Below, in pieces: positions 35,701 through 44,374 of a stretch of DNA of 64,000 nucleotides. The DNA is from Pelagibius sp028280305. GTDB taxonomy: Bacteria; Pseudomonadota; Alphaproteobacteria; Kiloniellales; Kiloniellaceae. The notes below the pieces were generated by a model. That model was not told where the DNA came from. It worked only from the letters and a program-made list of their open reading frames with translations, and made no database searches. Where the stretch lies: assembly GCF_965233615.1 (NCBI RefSeq), contig NZ_OZ247495.1. The stretch is one strand, 5' to 3'. The translations under genes and the position numbers were made by a program. The stretch's first letter is position 1. The number at the start of each line of letters is the position of its first letter.

Positions 35701-36901
35701 GTTCCAGGGCCTGCATCATCTCGGCATGAACCGCCGCATCCGTGATCCCTTCGGAACCGATGACCATGACAACCGACTCGTTGTCCAGCTTCAGTGCCTC
35801 CCGCAGACTACGGCTGCGGGCCGCCATGATGGCAGCGGCCAGCCCGGCGACCGCGGACTCCCCTGCCTCGATAACCGGATCACCCGCGCCGGGGGACGCC
35901 AGCAGGCGCAGCGTCGGCGCCACCACCGCATCGGGAATGGTGACGAAATCCTCGGCCTCTTCGCGCAGGATGGCCCAGGCCATGCCCGAGGGCTCCCCAC
36001 AGGAGAGGCCCGCCATGACGGTTTCTTCCTGGATCTGCACAGCCGTCGCTTCATCGGCCTTGGCGCTTTCAAAAAGACAGGCCGCCCGATCCGGTTCGAC
36101 GATAACCACGCGCGGACTGGCGTCGCCCCAGTGTTGGCGAAAGGCCGCGCAGATGGCGGCCGCCATGCCGCCGACTCCGCCCTGCAGAAAGACATGGCTC
36201 GGGGCCCGGTCCAGCGCTTCGGTGATCTCGCCGACCAGAACGCCGTAGCCCGCCATGACGTCGCGCGGCGGCTCCGAGTAGCCTTCCCAGGAGGTGTCGG
36301 AGACCACGAACCAGCCATTGGCCTCGGCCTCCTCGCGCGCCAGGCGCACGGAGTCGTCGTAGTCGCCGTCGATGCGGACGACATGCGCCCCCAGATCGCG
36401 CATCGCCGCGGCCCGCCCCTCGCTTACCTCGGCATGGATATAGATGCGGCAGGGCGCCCCGAACCGCTGGCAGCCCCAGGCCAGCGAGCGGCCGTGGTTG
36501 CCGTCGGTCGCCGAGACCAGCGTTATCAGGGCGGCTTCCTCAGCAAAGCAGCCCTCGCGAATATCCCGCAGGGTGACAGCAGAGGTCCGCCCCTTGGCCG
36601 CCAGCGCCTTTCCAATCTCATGCTGCAGGACCCTGAGCGCGGCATAGGCGCCACCCAGGGCCTTGAAGCTGCCCAGACCGAAGCGGGGGCCTTCGTCTTT
36701 ATAAAGAACACCGCCAAGACCCAGGCTCGCCGCCAGACCATTCAAATGGAGCAGTGGTGTGGCTGCATAGCCCTGCCAGGCCCTGATCTCGGCCGCCGCA
36801 TCGCCGAAGGCCGCGGGCGGCAAGACCGTCCGATAAGCATCGCCGCGATGGGGCGTGAAACCAAAGTGGTCAAGCTTAGCCTGGTCGAAACTGGCGAGCA
36901 T
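35693..36901 (-). CDS. Diaminopropionate ammonia-lyase family PLP enzyme
   Basis: A 402-residue fold-type II PLP enzyme that converts 2,3-diaminopropionate (or serine/threonine-like substrates) to pyruvate and ammonia. The Schiff-base lysine is K80 in RFGLGSFKALGGAYA, and the next block SATDGNHGRSLAW is the DpaL signature; the glycine loop is FLQGGVGGMAAAI. Length agrees with E. coli DpaL (YgeX, 398). The ATG at 36901 follows a purine-rich GAGAGACGAG; 18 upstream in-frame residues are unconserved. It is the first gene of a four-gene operon and diverges from an amine oxidase gene across 369 bases. Confidence 0.88.
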   Translation of the reverse strand: MLASFDQAKLDHFGFTPHRGDAYRTVLPPAAFGDAAAEIRAWQGYAATPLLHLNGLAASLGLGGVLYKDEGPRFGLGSFKALGGAYAALRVLQHEIGKALAAKGRTSAVTLRDIREGCFAEEAALITLVSATDGNHGRSLAWGCQRFGAPCRIYIHAEVSEGRAAAMRDLGAHVVRIDGDYDDSVRLAREEAEANGWFVVSDTSWEGYSEPPRDVMAGYGVLVGEITEALDRAPSHVFLQGGVGGMAAAICAAFRQHWGDASPRVVIVEPDRAACLFESAKADEATAVQIQEETVMAGLSCGEPSGMAWAILREEAEDFVTIPDAVVAPTLRLLASPGAGDPVIEAGESAVAGLAAAIMAARSRSLREALKLDNESVVMVIGSEGITDAAVHAEMMQALEHA

Positions 36902-37270
36902 CTCGTCTCTCTCTGCACGGCGAAAGGTCTTCCGGCGGCGACAAGCGGCAGGCAAAGGGTTCTGCCCGCTGAGCCACCACAGTCATCCTAAGTCATAGTT
37001 ACAAACCGAGCCCAAACAATTGTGCGGCCGGCGCTACCTTGGGGCGCAGCGGTCATGTTCCGCTCGCCTGGCCGCTTCCGGCATCGATCCCAATGCACGA
37101 TCCCCACGGTTACGATACCGCGCTGCGCATGTAAGATGACCCGGTTGGGATGTCTTCGGGTAGAGTCTCTTCGGGTGGTCTGGCGGTTAGTTGGGAATGG
37201 CCCTTATCCACGCCGCCCTATGCGGAGAGACTGTAAACACCGGAGCTGGAATTGAATTCTGTGAACGGCT
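36902..37270. other. Divergent promoter region, ammonia-lyase operon versus amine oxidase
   Basis: A 369-base region without a gene. Two copies of TCTTCGGGT lie at about 37151-37175. The promoters for both directions must be here, but I could not place them. Confidence 0.45.
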
Positions 37271-38566
37271 GTGTCCGACGTCTTTACCTCTGACCGCAAG
37301 TTGGCCCCCTACTGGTGGGATCGCAGCCCAAGGCCGGAGTTGGCCGAAGTCGCCTTCCCCGAAACCGTGGACGTGGCCATTGTGGGATCGGGCTATACGG
37401 GCCTCAGCGCCGCCCTGGTCGTCGCACGCGCGGGCCGTTCCACGCTCGTCCTGGATGCCGAGCACGCCGGCTGGGGCTGCAGCACCCGCAACGGCGGGCA
37501 GATCAGCACCTCCATAAAGCCGGATCACGAGACCTTGGCCCGTCGCCACGGCGGCGAAGCGGCATCGGCGATCATTCGGGAAGGGCAGAGCGCGCTGGCC
37601 TGGATCGGCGACTTCATCGCCGGCGAGGGAATCGACTGCGACTTCAAGGTCCCCGGCCGCTTTCATGCGGCGCACTCTCCCCGGCAGTATGAGCGACTCG
37701 CAAGGGCCATCGCCAGCCAACCGAAGGGACTGGCCGTGCCGGCCCATGTCGTGCCCCGTGACGAGCAACGCCGGGAGATCGGCAGCGATGCCTATTTCGG
37801 CGGCGTCGTCTTCGAGAAGCATGCCTGCCTGGATCCGGGCCGCTTTCACCAGGGCCTGCTCGAAAGGGTTCTCGGCGCCGGGGCAGCGGTTATGCCCTAT
37901 TGCCCGGTCACGAGCATCGAAAGCGACGGGACCAGCCACACCCTCATCACCGCGCGCGGTAAAGTGCAGGCCCGCAAAGTGGTGGTCGCCACCAACGGCT
38001 ATACCAGCGGGCTGTTCCCCTGGCAGCGCCGCCGCGTCATTCCGATCGGCAGCTACATGATCGCGACCGAGCCACTGGCGAAAGACGTCATGGACCAGGT
38101 GATGCCGACCGACCGCATCGTCAGTGACAGCCGCCGCGTGGTCTACTACTACCGCCCCTCGCCGGACCGTCGCCGCATTCTCTTCGGCGGCCGGGTCACC
38201 AGCGGCGAGACCGATCCCCTGCGCAGCGGCGCCCTGCTTCACCGGGATCTGGTACGGCTGTTTCCGGAACTCTCGGCGACCCGTGTCAGTCACTCCTGGA
38301 TGGGCTTCGTCGCCTATACCTTCGATACCCTTGCCCACCTTGGCCGCCACAAGGGCGTCTACTACGCCATGGGCTATTGCGGCTCCGGTGTCTCCATGGC
38401 CGCCTATCTGGGGACCCGGGTGGGACAGAAAGTGCTTGGCCTGCCCGAGGGTCGCACCGCGCTTGACGACATCCCGTTCCAGACCCGCCCGCTTTACAGC
38501 GGCAGGCCCTGGTTCCTCGCCGCGCCGGTGGCCTTCTACCGTGTCTGCGACAGGCTCGGTCTCTGA
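37271..38566 (+). CDS. FAD-dependent amine/amino acid oxidase, PuuB-like
   Basis: A 431-residue flavoprotein of the DAO family. The FAD motif GSGYTG is at residues 39-44, followed by GWGCSTRNGGQISTS, a sequence typical of gamma-glutamylputrescine oxidase (PuuB/OrdL) and related enzymes. The C-terminal YYAMGYCGSGVSMAAYLG is the second FAD-contact region. It oxidises a primary or secondary amine to an aldehyde or imine with oxygen. The start is GTG at 37271. A PotDABC-type importer and an aldehyde dehydrogenase lie within 10 kb, which fits an amine catabolic role. It ends seven bases from the convergent GMC gene. Confidence 0.87.
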   Translation: MSDVFTSDRKLAPYWWDRSPRPELAEVAFPETVDVAIVGSGYTGLSAALVVARAGRSTLVLDAEHAGWGCSTRNGGQISTSIKPDHETLARRHGGEAASAIIREGQSALAWIGDFIAGEGIDCDFKVPGRFHAAHSPRQYERLARAIASQPKGLAVPAHVVPRDEQRREIGSDAYFGGVVFEKHACLDPGRFHQGLLERVLGAGAAVMPYCPVTSIESDGTSHTLITARGKVQARKVVVATNGYTSGLFPWQRRRVIPIGSYMIATEPLAKDVMDQVMPTDRIVSDSRRVVYYYRPSPDRRRILFGGRVTSGETDPLRSGALLHRDLVRLFPELSATRVSHSWMGFVAYTFDTLAHLGRHKGVYYAMGYCGSGVSMAAYLGTRVGQKVLGLPEGRTALDDIPFQTRPLYSGRPWFLAAPVAFYRVCDRLGL

Positions 38567-38573
38567 ACCCGCT

Positions 38574-40205
38574 CTAGACGGCGTCCTGAAGAATCAGGTC
38601 GCCGGCCTTCTCGCCGGTCATGATCGCCGGGGCATTGATGTTGCCCGACGTCAGGGTCGGAAAGATGGAGGCATCGGCGATTCGCAGCGCTTCGGCCCCA
38701 TGAACCCGTAAGGCGGGATCGACAACGCAGGTCTTGCTGTCCGGCCCCATGCGGCAGGTTCCTGCCGGGTGATAGACGGTGACGCTCTCCTTGCGGGCGT
38801 AGGCAAGCAGGCTGGCATCGTCGTCCCCTTGCGGGCCGGTCTGCGCCTCTCCCGCAATCACGCGGCGCAGCGCCGGTGTTTCCGCAAGCTTCCGCAGGAA
38901 GCGGAGCCCCTCGACAACCTCCTGCCGGTCATGCTCGGTGGAGAGGTAGTTGGGCTGTATCTCCGGCGCCTCTGCAGGGTCCGGTGACTTGAGCCGCAGA
39001 AAGCCGCGGCTGGTCGGCCGACAGGGTGAGAAGCTGAGGTGGAAGGCGGCATAGGGGTCGGGGTTCATCAGCGGGCGCGTACCCGGCGGCGCCTTCAGAT
39101 AGCTGAGCGGCGAGAAATAGAGTTGCAGGTTGGGGCGGTCGAGGTCGGGCCGGCTGCGGATGAAGCCGCCGGCGTGGTTGAGGCTGAGCGCCAGGGGGCC
39201 CCGTCGCTGCGTTACGTATCTCACGCCGGCCCAAAGCTTGCCCCACCAGGGATAGAGCTGATTGTTCAGGGTCGGCACCTTGCTTCGGTAGATGATCCCG
39301 AGATCCAGGTGATCCTGAAGGTGATGACCGACGGCCGGGCTGTCCATCACCGGTTCGATGCCAAGGCCTTTCAGTTCCCCCGCCGGCCCGATACCGGAGA
39401 GCAGCAGCAGCTTGGGCGTGTTCACGGCGCCGGCTGAGAGAATGACCTCTGCGGTCGCGCGTGCGTTTCGACGCTGACCTTTGCAGAGATACTCGATACC
39501 GACGGCACGCCGCCCCTCGAAGAGGATGCGCCGGGCCTCCGCCCCGGTTTCGATGTGCAGATTGGCGCGCCCGCGCGCCGGCCAGAGATAGGCGCGCGCG
39601 GCGGACATGCGCATCCCGTTTTTCACGGTGATGTGGTAGGTGCCGACGCCTTCCTGCCCGGCGCCGTTGAAGTCCGCATTACGGAACAGTCCGGCCTGCT
39701 TGCAAGCGCTCAGGAAATCCTCGCAGGTCGGATGCAGGTCGCGCGACGGGGCCATGACGTGCAAGGGGCCGGCGCCGCCGTGATGCGCGCTTTCACCCCA
39801 GGCGTGGCACTCCATGCGTTTGTAAAGCGGCAGGACATCCTGCCAGCCCCAGCCGGGGTTGCCCGCGGCGCGCCAGTCCTCATAGTCCTCGGCCTGACCG
39901 CGGATGAAGACCATGGCGTTGATCGAGCTGGAGCCGCCGAGCACCTTGCCCCGGGGCCAGTAGCTCGTCCGTGCGCCGAAACCGGGAACCGGCTCGGTCA
40001 CATACATCCAATTGACCTGGGGATCGTAGAACGACCGGCCGTAGCCGATAGGCACCTGAACCCAGAAGCGGCGGTCGTCCGGCCCAGCTTCGAGAAGCAG
40101 AACCCTGTGACGACCGCTTTCGCTCAGACGGGCGGCCAGCGCAGAGCCCGCCGATCCGGCGCCGACGATGATGTAGTCATAGCTCTCGGTTTCAGGACTT
40201 GTCAT
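38574..40205 (-). CDS. GMC-family (choline dehydrogenase-like) oxidoreductase
   Basis: A 543-residue FAD enzyme of the glucose-methanol-choline family. The N-terminal FAD motif is IIVGAGSAGSALAARL, the GMC signature 1 is GKVLGGSSSINAMVFIRG, signature 2 is GAVNTPKLLLLSGIGP, and the catalytic histidine lies in VTVYHPAGTCRMG with GNINAPAIMTGEKAGDLI at the end. It oxidises an alcohol to an aldehyde or ketone. It follows the PotC-type permease by nine bases and is the last gene of the importer operon, so its substrate is probably what the transporter brings in. Choline itself is not proven; no betB or betI is in the window. Confidence 0.9.
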   Translation of the reverse strand: MTSPETESYDYIIVGAGSAGSALAARLSESGRHRVLLLEAGPDDRRFWVQVPIGYGRSFYDPQVNWMYVTEPVPGFGARTSYWPRGKVLGGSSSINAMVFIRGQAEDYEDWRAAGNPGWGWQDVLPLYKRMECHAWGESAHHGGAGPLHVMAPSRDLHPTCEDFLSACKQAGLFRNADFNGAGQEGVGTYHITVKNGMRMSAARAYLWPARGRANLHIETGAEARRILFEGRRAVGIEYLCKGQRRNARATAEVILSAGAVNTPKLLLLSGIGPAGELKGLGIEPVMDSPAVGHHLQDHLDLGIIYRSKVPTLNNQLYPWWGKLWAGVRYVTQRRGPLALSLNHAGGFIRSRPDLDRPNLQLYFSPLSYLKAPPGTRPLMNPDPYAAFHLSFSPCRPTSRGFLRLKSPDPAEAPEIQPNYLSTEHDRQEVVEGLRFLRKLAETPALRRVIAGEAQTGPQGDDDASLLAYARKESVTVYHPAGTCRMGPDSKTCVVDPALRVHGAEALRIADASIFPTLTSGNINAPAIMTGEKAGDLILQDAV

Positions 40206-40214
40206 GCTTGCAGA

Positions 40215-41075
40215 CTATCCGCCGGATTTGTCCCGCTGGACCAGGATAGACAATAGGGCAAGCAAGCCCGAGCCGACCATCAGGAAAAAGGAAACCGCAT
40301 TCAAAACCGGTGTCGAGCCGACCTTCGCCATGCGGTCGAACATGGTGATGGTCAGGGGCGCTTCGGAGCCGACAAGGAACAGGGTGGTGTTGAAGTTTTC
40401 GAAAGAAACGAGAAAGGCGACGATGCCGCCGGCAATCATGGCCGGGCGCAGAAAGGGCAGCGTAATCGTCGTCAGCACCCGCGCACGGCTGGCCCCCAGA
40501 TTGAGCGCCGCTTCCTCCATCGCCGCATCGAACTTTTTCAGCCGCGCGATGATCACGAGGGAGGTGATGGTGGTCACGAAGGAGAATTGGCCGAGGACGA
40601 CCAGCAGAATACCGGGGCGCAGAAACTCCAGCTCGATGCCGTAGCGGTCCTCCAGTCCATTGGCAACGGTGCTGGCGAGCACCAGGATCGAGATGCCGAG
40701 AATGACCCCGGGAATGACCAGGGGGACGATCATCACGATATAGAAGAAGTTCTTCGCCGGAAACTCGCGGCGCACGAAGAGGAAGGCGTTGCAGGTGCCG
40801 GCGGCAACCGACAGGGCCGCGACCGCACAGGCGATGATGAAGGAGTAGTAGAGGCCCCGCAGCAGCCGCCGGTCGTGGAACATCCCGAGCTGAGGCTCGG
40901 TATCGTTGAAGAACCAGTTCAGGGTGAAGCCCTGCCAGGGCAGGGCCGGGAACAGGGAGTCGTTGAAGGCGAAGGTTCCGGCGGAAACCAGGGGGGCGGC
41001 CAGGAAGATGAAGAAGGCCAGCACATAAACCCGGTACCCGATCAGGAAAGCCCAGTTGTTGCCGTTTTTCATCAT
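40215..41075 (-). CDS. PotC-type ABC transporter permease
   Basis: A 286-residue inner-membrane permease with about six hydrophobic segments. The cytoplasmic EAA loop that docks the ATPase reads EEAALNLGASRARVLTTITL. It belongs to the spermidine/putrescine-type family, subunit C, and would pair with the PotB-type protein whose gene ends ten bases upstream. The substrate is set by the binding protein at 43181-44269. No unusual features. Confidence 0.9.
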   Translation of the reverse strand: MMKNGNNWAFLIGYRVYVLAFFIFLAAPLVSAGTFAFNDSLFPALPWQGFTLNWFFNDTEPQLGMFHDRRLLRGLYYSFIIACAVAALSVAAGTCNAFLFVRREFPAKNFFYIVMIVPLVIPGVILGISILVLASTVANGLEDRYGIELEFLRPGILLVVLGQFSFVTTITSLVIIARLKKFDAAMEEAALNLGASRARVLTTITLPFLRPAMIAGGIVAFLVSFENFNTTLFLVGSEAPLTITMFDRMAKVGSTPVLNAVSFFLMVGSGLLALLSILVQRDKSGG

Positions 41076-41085
41076 GACGCTGCCC

Positions 41086-41955
41086 TCAACTCCGCGCGAT
41101 AGTGCCGGCGAGGGTTTGGCGCGAAAGCTTCAGGCCAAGCCAGACAACGAAGGAAGTAAAGGCTAGCAGGAGGAAACCGAAGGCGGCGCCGGATTCCCAG
41201 TTGTAGCGGGTGATGAACTGTTCATAGATGGTCTCGGTGAACCAGCTTGAGTTCTTGCCGCCGAGCAGGATCGGCGTCAGGTAGCTGCCGGCGGTCAGCA
41301 TGAAGACGATGATGCAGCCCGAGACGATGCCCGGCATCGCATAGGGAATGATGATTCGGCGCAGCACCGTCCAGCCGTTGCCGCCGAGGTTGTAGCCCGC
41401 CTCGATCATCGCATCGTCCATGCCGTCGAGGGTGGAGACCAGCGGCACGATCATGAACAGGATGACCGTGTAGACCAGCCCGATGACAACGGTGACGTCG
41501 TTGTAGAGCAGCTCGACCGGCGCGTTTAGAAGCCCGATGGTCTGCAGCATCGAGGAGACGACACCGGTTTCGCGCAGCAGCAGGATCCAGCCGAAGGCGC
41601 GGATAAGATCGCTGACCCAGAGCGGCACGAGGCAAAGCAGAAAGAGGGCGCCGCGCGTCCGCCAGCCGGCGACCTTGGCGATGTAATAGGCGATGGGAAA
41701 ACCGGCCAGCAAGGCCAGGGCGGTCACCAGCAGCGACATGGAGCCCGTGCGCAGCAGGGTGTTCCAGTAGATCGGCTCCTGCAGGAACTCGATGAAGTTG
41801 CCGAACCCGAATTCATAGACCCGCGGCGCCACCTTCTCCCGCAGGGCCAGCACGCCCATACCGATGTGCGGCAGGACGATGAGCAGCAGAATCCACAGCG
41901 CAAAAGGCATGAACAGCAGGATCAGCGAAAGCCGCTTGATGTCGCTCTGGGACAT
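41086..41955 (-). CDS. PotB-type ABC transporter permease
   Basis: A 289-residue inner-membrane permease with about six hydrophobic segments, including MPFALWILLLIVLP near the N-terminus and FGFLLLAFTSFVVWLGL at the end. The EAA loop is IEAGYNLGGNGWTVLRRI. The start ATG overlaps the stop of the ATPase gene by one base (TAATG), so the two are translationally coupled. It pairs with the PotC-type subunit that follows. Confidence 0.9.
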   Translation of the reverse strand: MSQSDIKRLSLILLFMPFALWILLLIVLPHIGMGVLALREKVAPRVYEFGFGNFIEFLQEPIYWNTLLRTGSMSLLVTALALLAGFPIAYYIAKVAGWRTRGALFLLCLVPLWVSDLIRAFGWILLLRETGVVSSMLQTIGLLNAPVELLYNDVTVVIGLVYTVILFMIVPLVSTLDGMDDAMIEAGYNLGGNGWTVLRRIIIPYAMPGIVSGCIIVFMLTAGSYLTPILLGGKNSSWFTETIYEQFITRYNWESGAAFGFLLLAFTSFVVWLGLKLSRQTLAGTIARS

Positions 41956-43070
41956 TACCGGTCGGCCCGGGCGGCAAAGCAGAGCGCCTGGTCGGGCGAC
42001 CAGGTCAGGATCACCGTCTCGCCGGGCTGCACGTCGTCCGCACTGCCGGTCAGGGTGACATCGGCTTCGATCAATTCACCGCTGCCGGTACGGACCAGAA
42101 CCCGGCTGTTGGCGCCGTTGAAGAGCAAGCTGTCCACAACACCTTCCAGGTGATTGTGGTTCGCAGCGGGCGCGGCGCCGCCCTTGCCGGTGCGGATGAA
42201 TTCAGGACGGACGAAGACCTCGACCGTGTCGCCGGTTTGCGGAGACTGCCCGCTGCCCGCTGTGCAGACCAGGCCGAGGCCCGCCGCCGTTTCAACCCTG
42301 ATGCCGCCGCCGGCCGCCTCCAGGACCCGGCCTTTCCAGCGGTTGGCATCACCGACAAAGCCGGCGACGAAAGCACTGGCGGGATTGTGGTAGAGCTGCT
42401 GGGGAGAGCCGATCTGCTCGAACTTGCCGTGGTTCATCACGGCCACGTTGTCGGACATCACCAGCGCTTCCGACTGATCGTGGGTGATGTAGACGAAGGT
42501 AGTGTTGAACTGATGCTGAAGCAGTTTCAGCTCGATCTTCATGGCCTCACGCAGCTTCAGGTCAAGAGCGCCGAGCGGCTCGTCCAACAGCAGTACATCG
42601 GGGTCGAGCACCATGCAGCGGGCAATGGCGATGCGTTGTTTCTGGCCGCCGGAAAGCTGGTGGATCTCGCGCTCGCCCACATCCGGCAGGGCGATGCGTT
42701 CCAGCACGCGCTTTACCTTCTGCTCGATCTCGGCCCTGCCGGCGCCGTTGCAGCGCAGGCCGTAGGCGATGTTCTCGTAGACGTTCATCATCGGGAAAAG
42801 CGCCAGATGCTGGAAGACCATCTTCACGTTGCGCTTGTTCGGCGGCGTGTTGAGGACCGAGGCTCCCTTGATCTTGACGTCCCCGGCCGTGGGATCCTCG
42901 AGACCGGCGATCATCCGCATCAGGGTCGTCTTGCCGCAGCCCGAAGGGCCCAGGATCGAAAAGAAGGAGCCGCTTGGGATCTTGAAGGAAACTTCATCGA
43001 CCGCGCGCAGGCGTCCGAAGTTCTTCGAGACGCCGGTGCATTCAAGGTCGTAGTCGTGGGAAGCGTTCAT
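41955..43070 (-). CDS. PotA-type ABC transporter ATPase
   Basis: A 371-residue ATPase of the spermidine/putrescine importer family. Walker A is GPSGCGKTT, the signature LSGGQKQRIAIARCM, Walker B VLLLDEPLGALD, and the switch histidine lies in YITHDQSEA. A C-terminal TOBE domain starts near residue 280. The gene follows the binding-protein gene by 110 bases and overlaps the PotB-type gene by one base. Confidence 0.92.
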   Translation of the reverse strand: MNASHDYDLECTGVSKNFGRLRAVDEVSFKIPSGSFFSILGPSGCGKTTLMRMIAGLEDPTAGDVKIKGASVLNTPPNKRNVKMVFQHLALFPMMNVYENIAYGLRCNGAGRAEIEQKVKRVLERIALPDVGEREIHQLSGGQKQRIAIARCMVLDPDVLLLDEPLGALDLKLREAMKIELKLLQHQFNTTFVYITHDQSEALVMSDNVAVMNHGKFEQIGSPQQLYHNPASAFVAGFVGDANRWKGRVLEAAGGGIRVETAAGLGLVCTAGSGQSPQTGDTVEVFVRPEFIRTGKGGAAPAANHNHLEGVVDSLLFNGANSRVLVRTGSGELIEADVTLTGSADDVQPGETVILTWSPDQALCFAARADR

Positions 43071-43180
43071 GCAATTGCCCGTCGGGGAGTAAAGGACCCC
43101 GGGAAGGAGAGACGCGGCCCCTGGTCAGAAACCTGACGGCTTAGACCAGGGACAGCGTCTCTGCGAACCGAACTGCCGGA

Positions 43181-44269
43181 TCAGCCGCCGGTGGCAGCCT
43201 TGATCTTCTCGAGGGCCTTGCCCTCCATGTCTTCGACACCCGGCGGGATGTTCGCGAAGAACTGCAGGTTCGCGATGTCCTCGTCGGAGAAGGCAGCCGC
43301 GAAGGCCGCTTTCTTGTCGTCAGGCAGCAGTTCCTTGCTACCCTTCACCGCGGCGGCGCTGCCGGTGCTGGCGGACATCAGCTTCACGATCTCCGGCTGC
43401 AGCACGAAGTTGATCCACTTGTAGGCCGCATCATCGGCCTTGCCCTTGCGGGGCAGGGTGAAGGTGTCGATCCAGGCGAGAGCACCGGTCTCGGGCGGTA
43501 CGAAGACGATGTTGGGATTCTGGTTGTAGAGCCGGTAGGCCGTGGAATCCCAGGTCTCGGAAGCGATCACTTCGCCGGAAAGTATCAGGGCGGAAAGGTC
43601 GTCCCCGCCTTTCCAATAGGTCTTGATGTTGTCTTTGCAGGCGATCAGCTTGTCGACAACCTTGTCGAGAATGGCCTGATATTTGTCGAGATCCGCATAG
43701 GCCGCGAAGGGATCCTCACCCATGGCAAAGGCCGTGCCCAGCAGAATGGTGCGCTTCAGGCGCATCGAGGTCTTGCCGGCGTACTTCGGATCGCAGAGAT
43801 CGCCCCAGCCCTTGACGTCCGGCGCCTTGGTCTTGTCGGCCATCAGGCCGGAGGTGCCCCACTGGTGCGGTACGGAATAAACCTCGCCGTCGATCGTGGT
43901 GTTGGCCTTCACGCCGTCCAGCAGCTTGGACTGCATGACCGAGGTGTCGATCTTCGACAGGTCCATGGGCTTGTAGATATTGTATTCGAGCTGCGCTGCA
44001 TAGATGCGGTCGTGGCTCGGCTGTGCCAGGTCATAACCGGCGCCGCCCGTCGCCCGCAGCTTCGCGATCATCTCTTCATTGTTGGAGAAGGTCACCTCGA
44101 CATCGATGTCCGGGTACTTCTCCTCGAACAACTTGACGACTTCCTCCGGCGCGTAGGACCCCCAGGTCAGAAGCCGCAGCGTTTCGGCCTGAGCCGTCGT
44201 TGCCCCCATGAGGGCCCCCGTGAGAATGGTGGCAGCCATCAAGGCTGCGGTCAGTTTTCTGCTTGGCAT
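43181..44269 (-). CDS. PotD-type ABC transporter substrate-binding protein
   Basis: A 362-residue periplasmic binding protein. The signal peptide MPSRKLTAALMAATILTGAL ends near AQAE. The mature protein starts LRLLTWGSYAPEEVVKLFEEKYP, typical of the PotD/PotF family, and contains TSGLMADKTKAPDVKGWGDL. The acidic residues that grip polyamine amines in PotD could not be aligned with confidence, so a different cationic or hydroxylated amine is possible. AGGGAGG lies before the ATG. It lies 105 bases behind the MocR gene and begins the importer operon. Confidence 0.9.
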   Translation of the reverse strand: MPSRKLTAALMAATILTGALMGATTAQAETLRLLTWGSYAPEEVVKLFEEKYPDIDVEVTFSNNEEMIAKLRATGGAGYDLAQPSHDRIYAAQLEYNIYKPMDLSKIDTSVMQSKLLDGVKANTTIDGEVYSVPHQWGTSGLMADKTKAPDVKGWGDLCDPKYAGKTSMRLKRTILLGTAFAMGEDPFAAYADLDKYQAILDKVVDKLIACKDNIKTYWKGGDDLSALILSGEVIASETWDSTAYRLYNQNPNIVFVPPETGALAWIDTFTLPRKGKADDAAYKWINFVLQPEIVKLMSASTGSAAAVKGSKELLPDDKKAAFAAAFSDEDIANLQFFANIPPGVEDMEGKALEKIKAATGG

Positions 44270-44374
44270 TCAAGCCTCCCTTATTGGCCGGCCGCCCGAG
44301 CAGACAACCGGCAATTTGATGCCCGAGCCTAAAACGATAATGGACTGCAAAATATATCCATTGCCGATATTGGA

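Noticed and set aside
38574..40205. Choline dehydrogenase betA
   Set aside because: The GMC motifs are present but no betB/betI/choline transporter context exists; the substrate cannot be fixed from family motifs alone.
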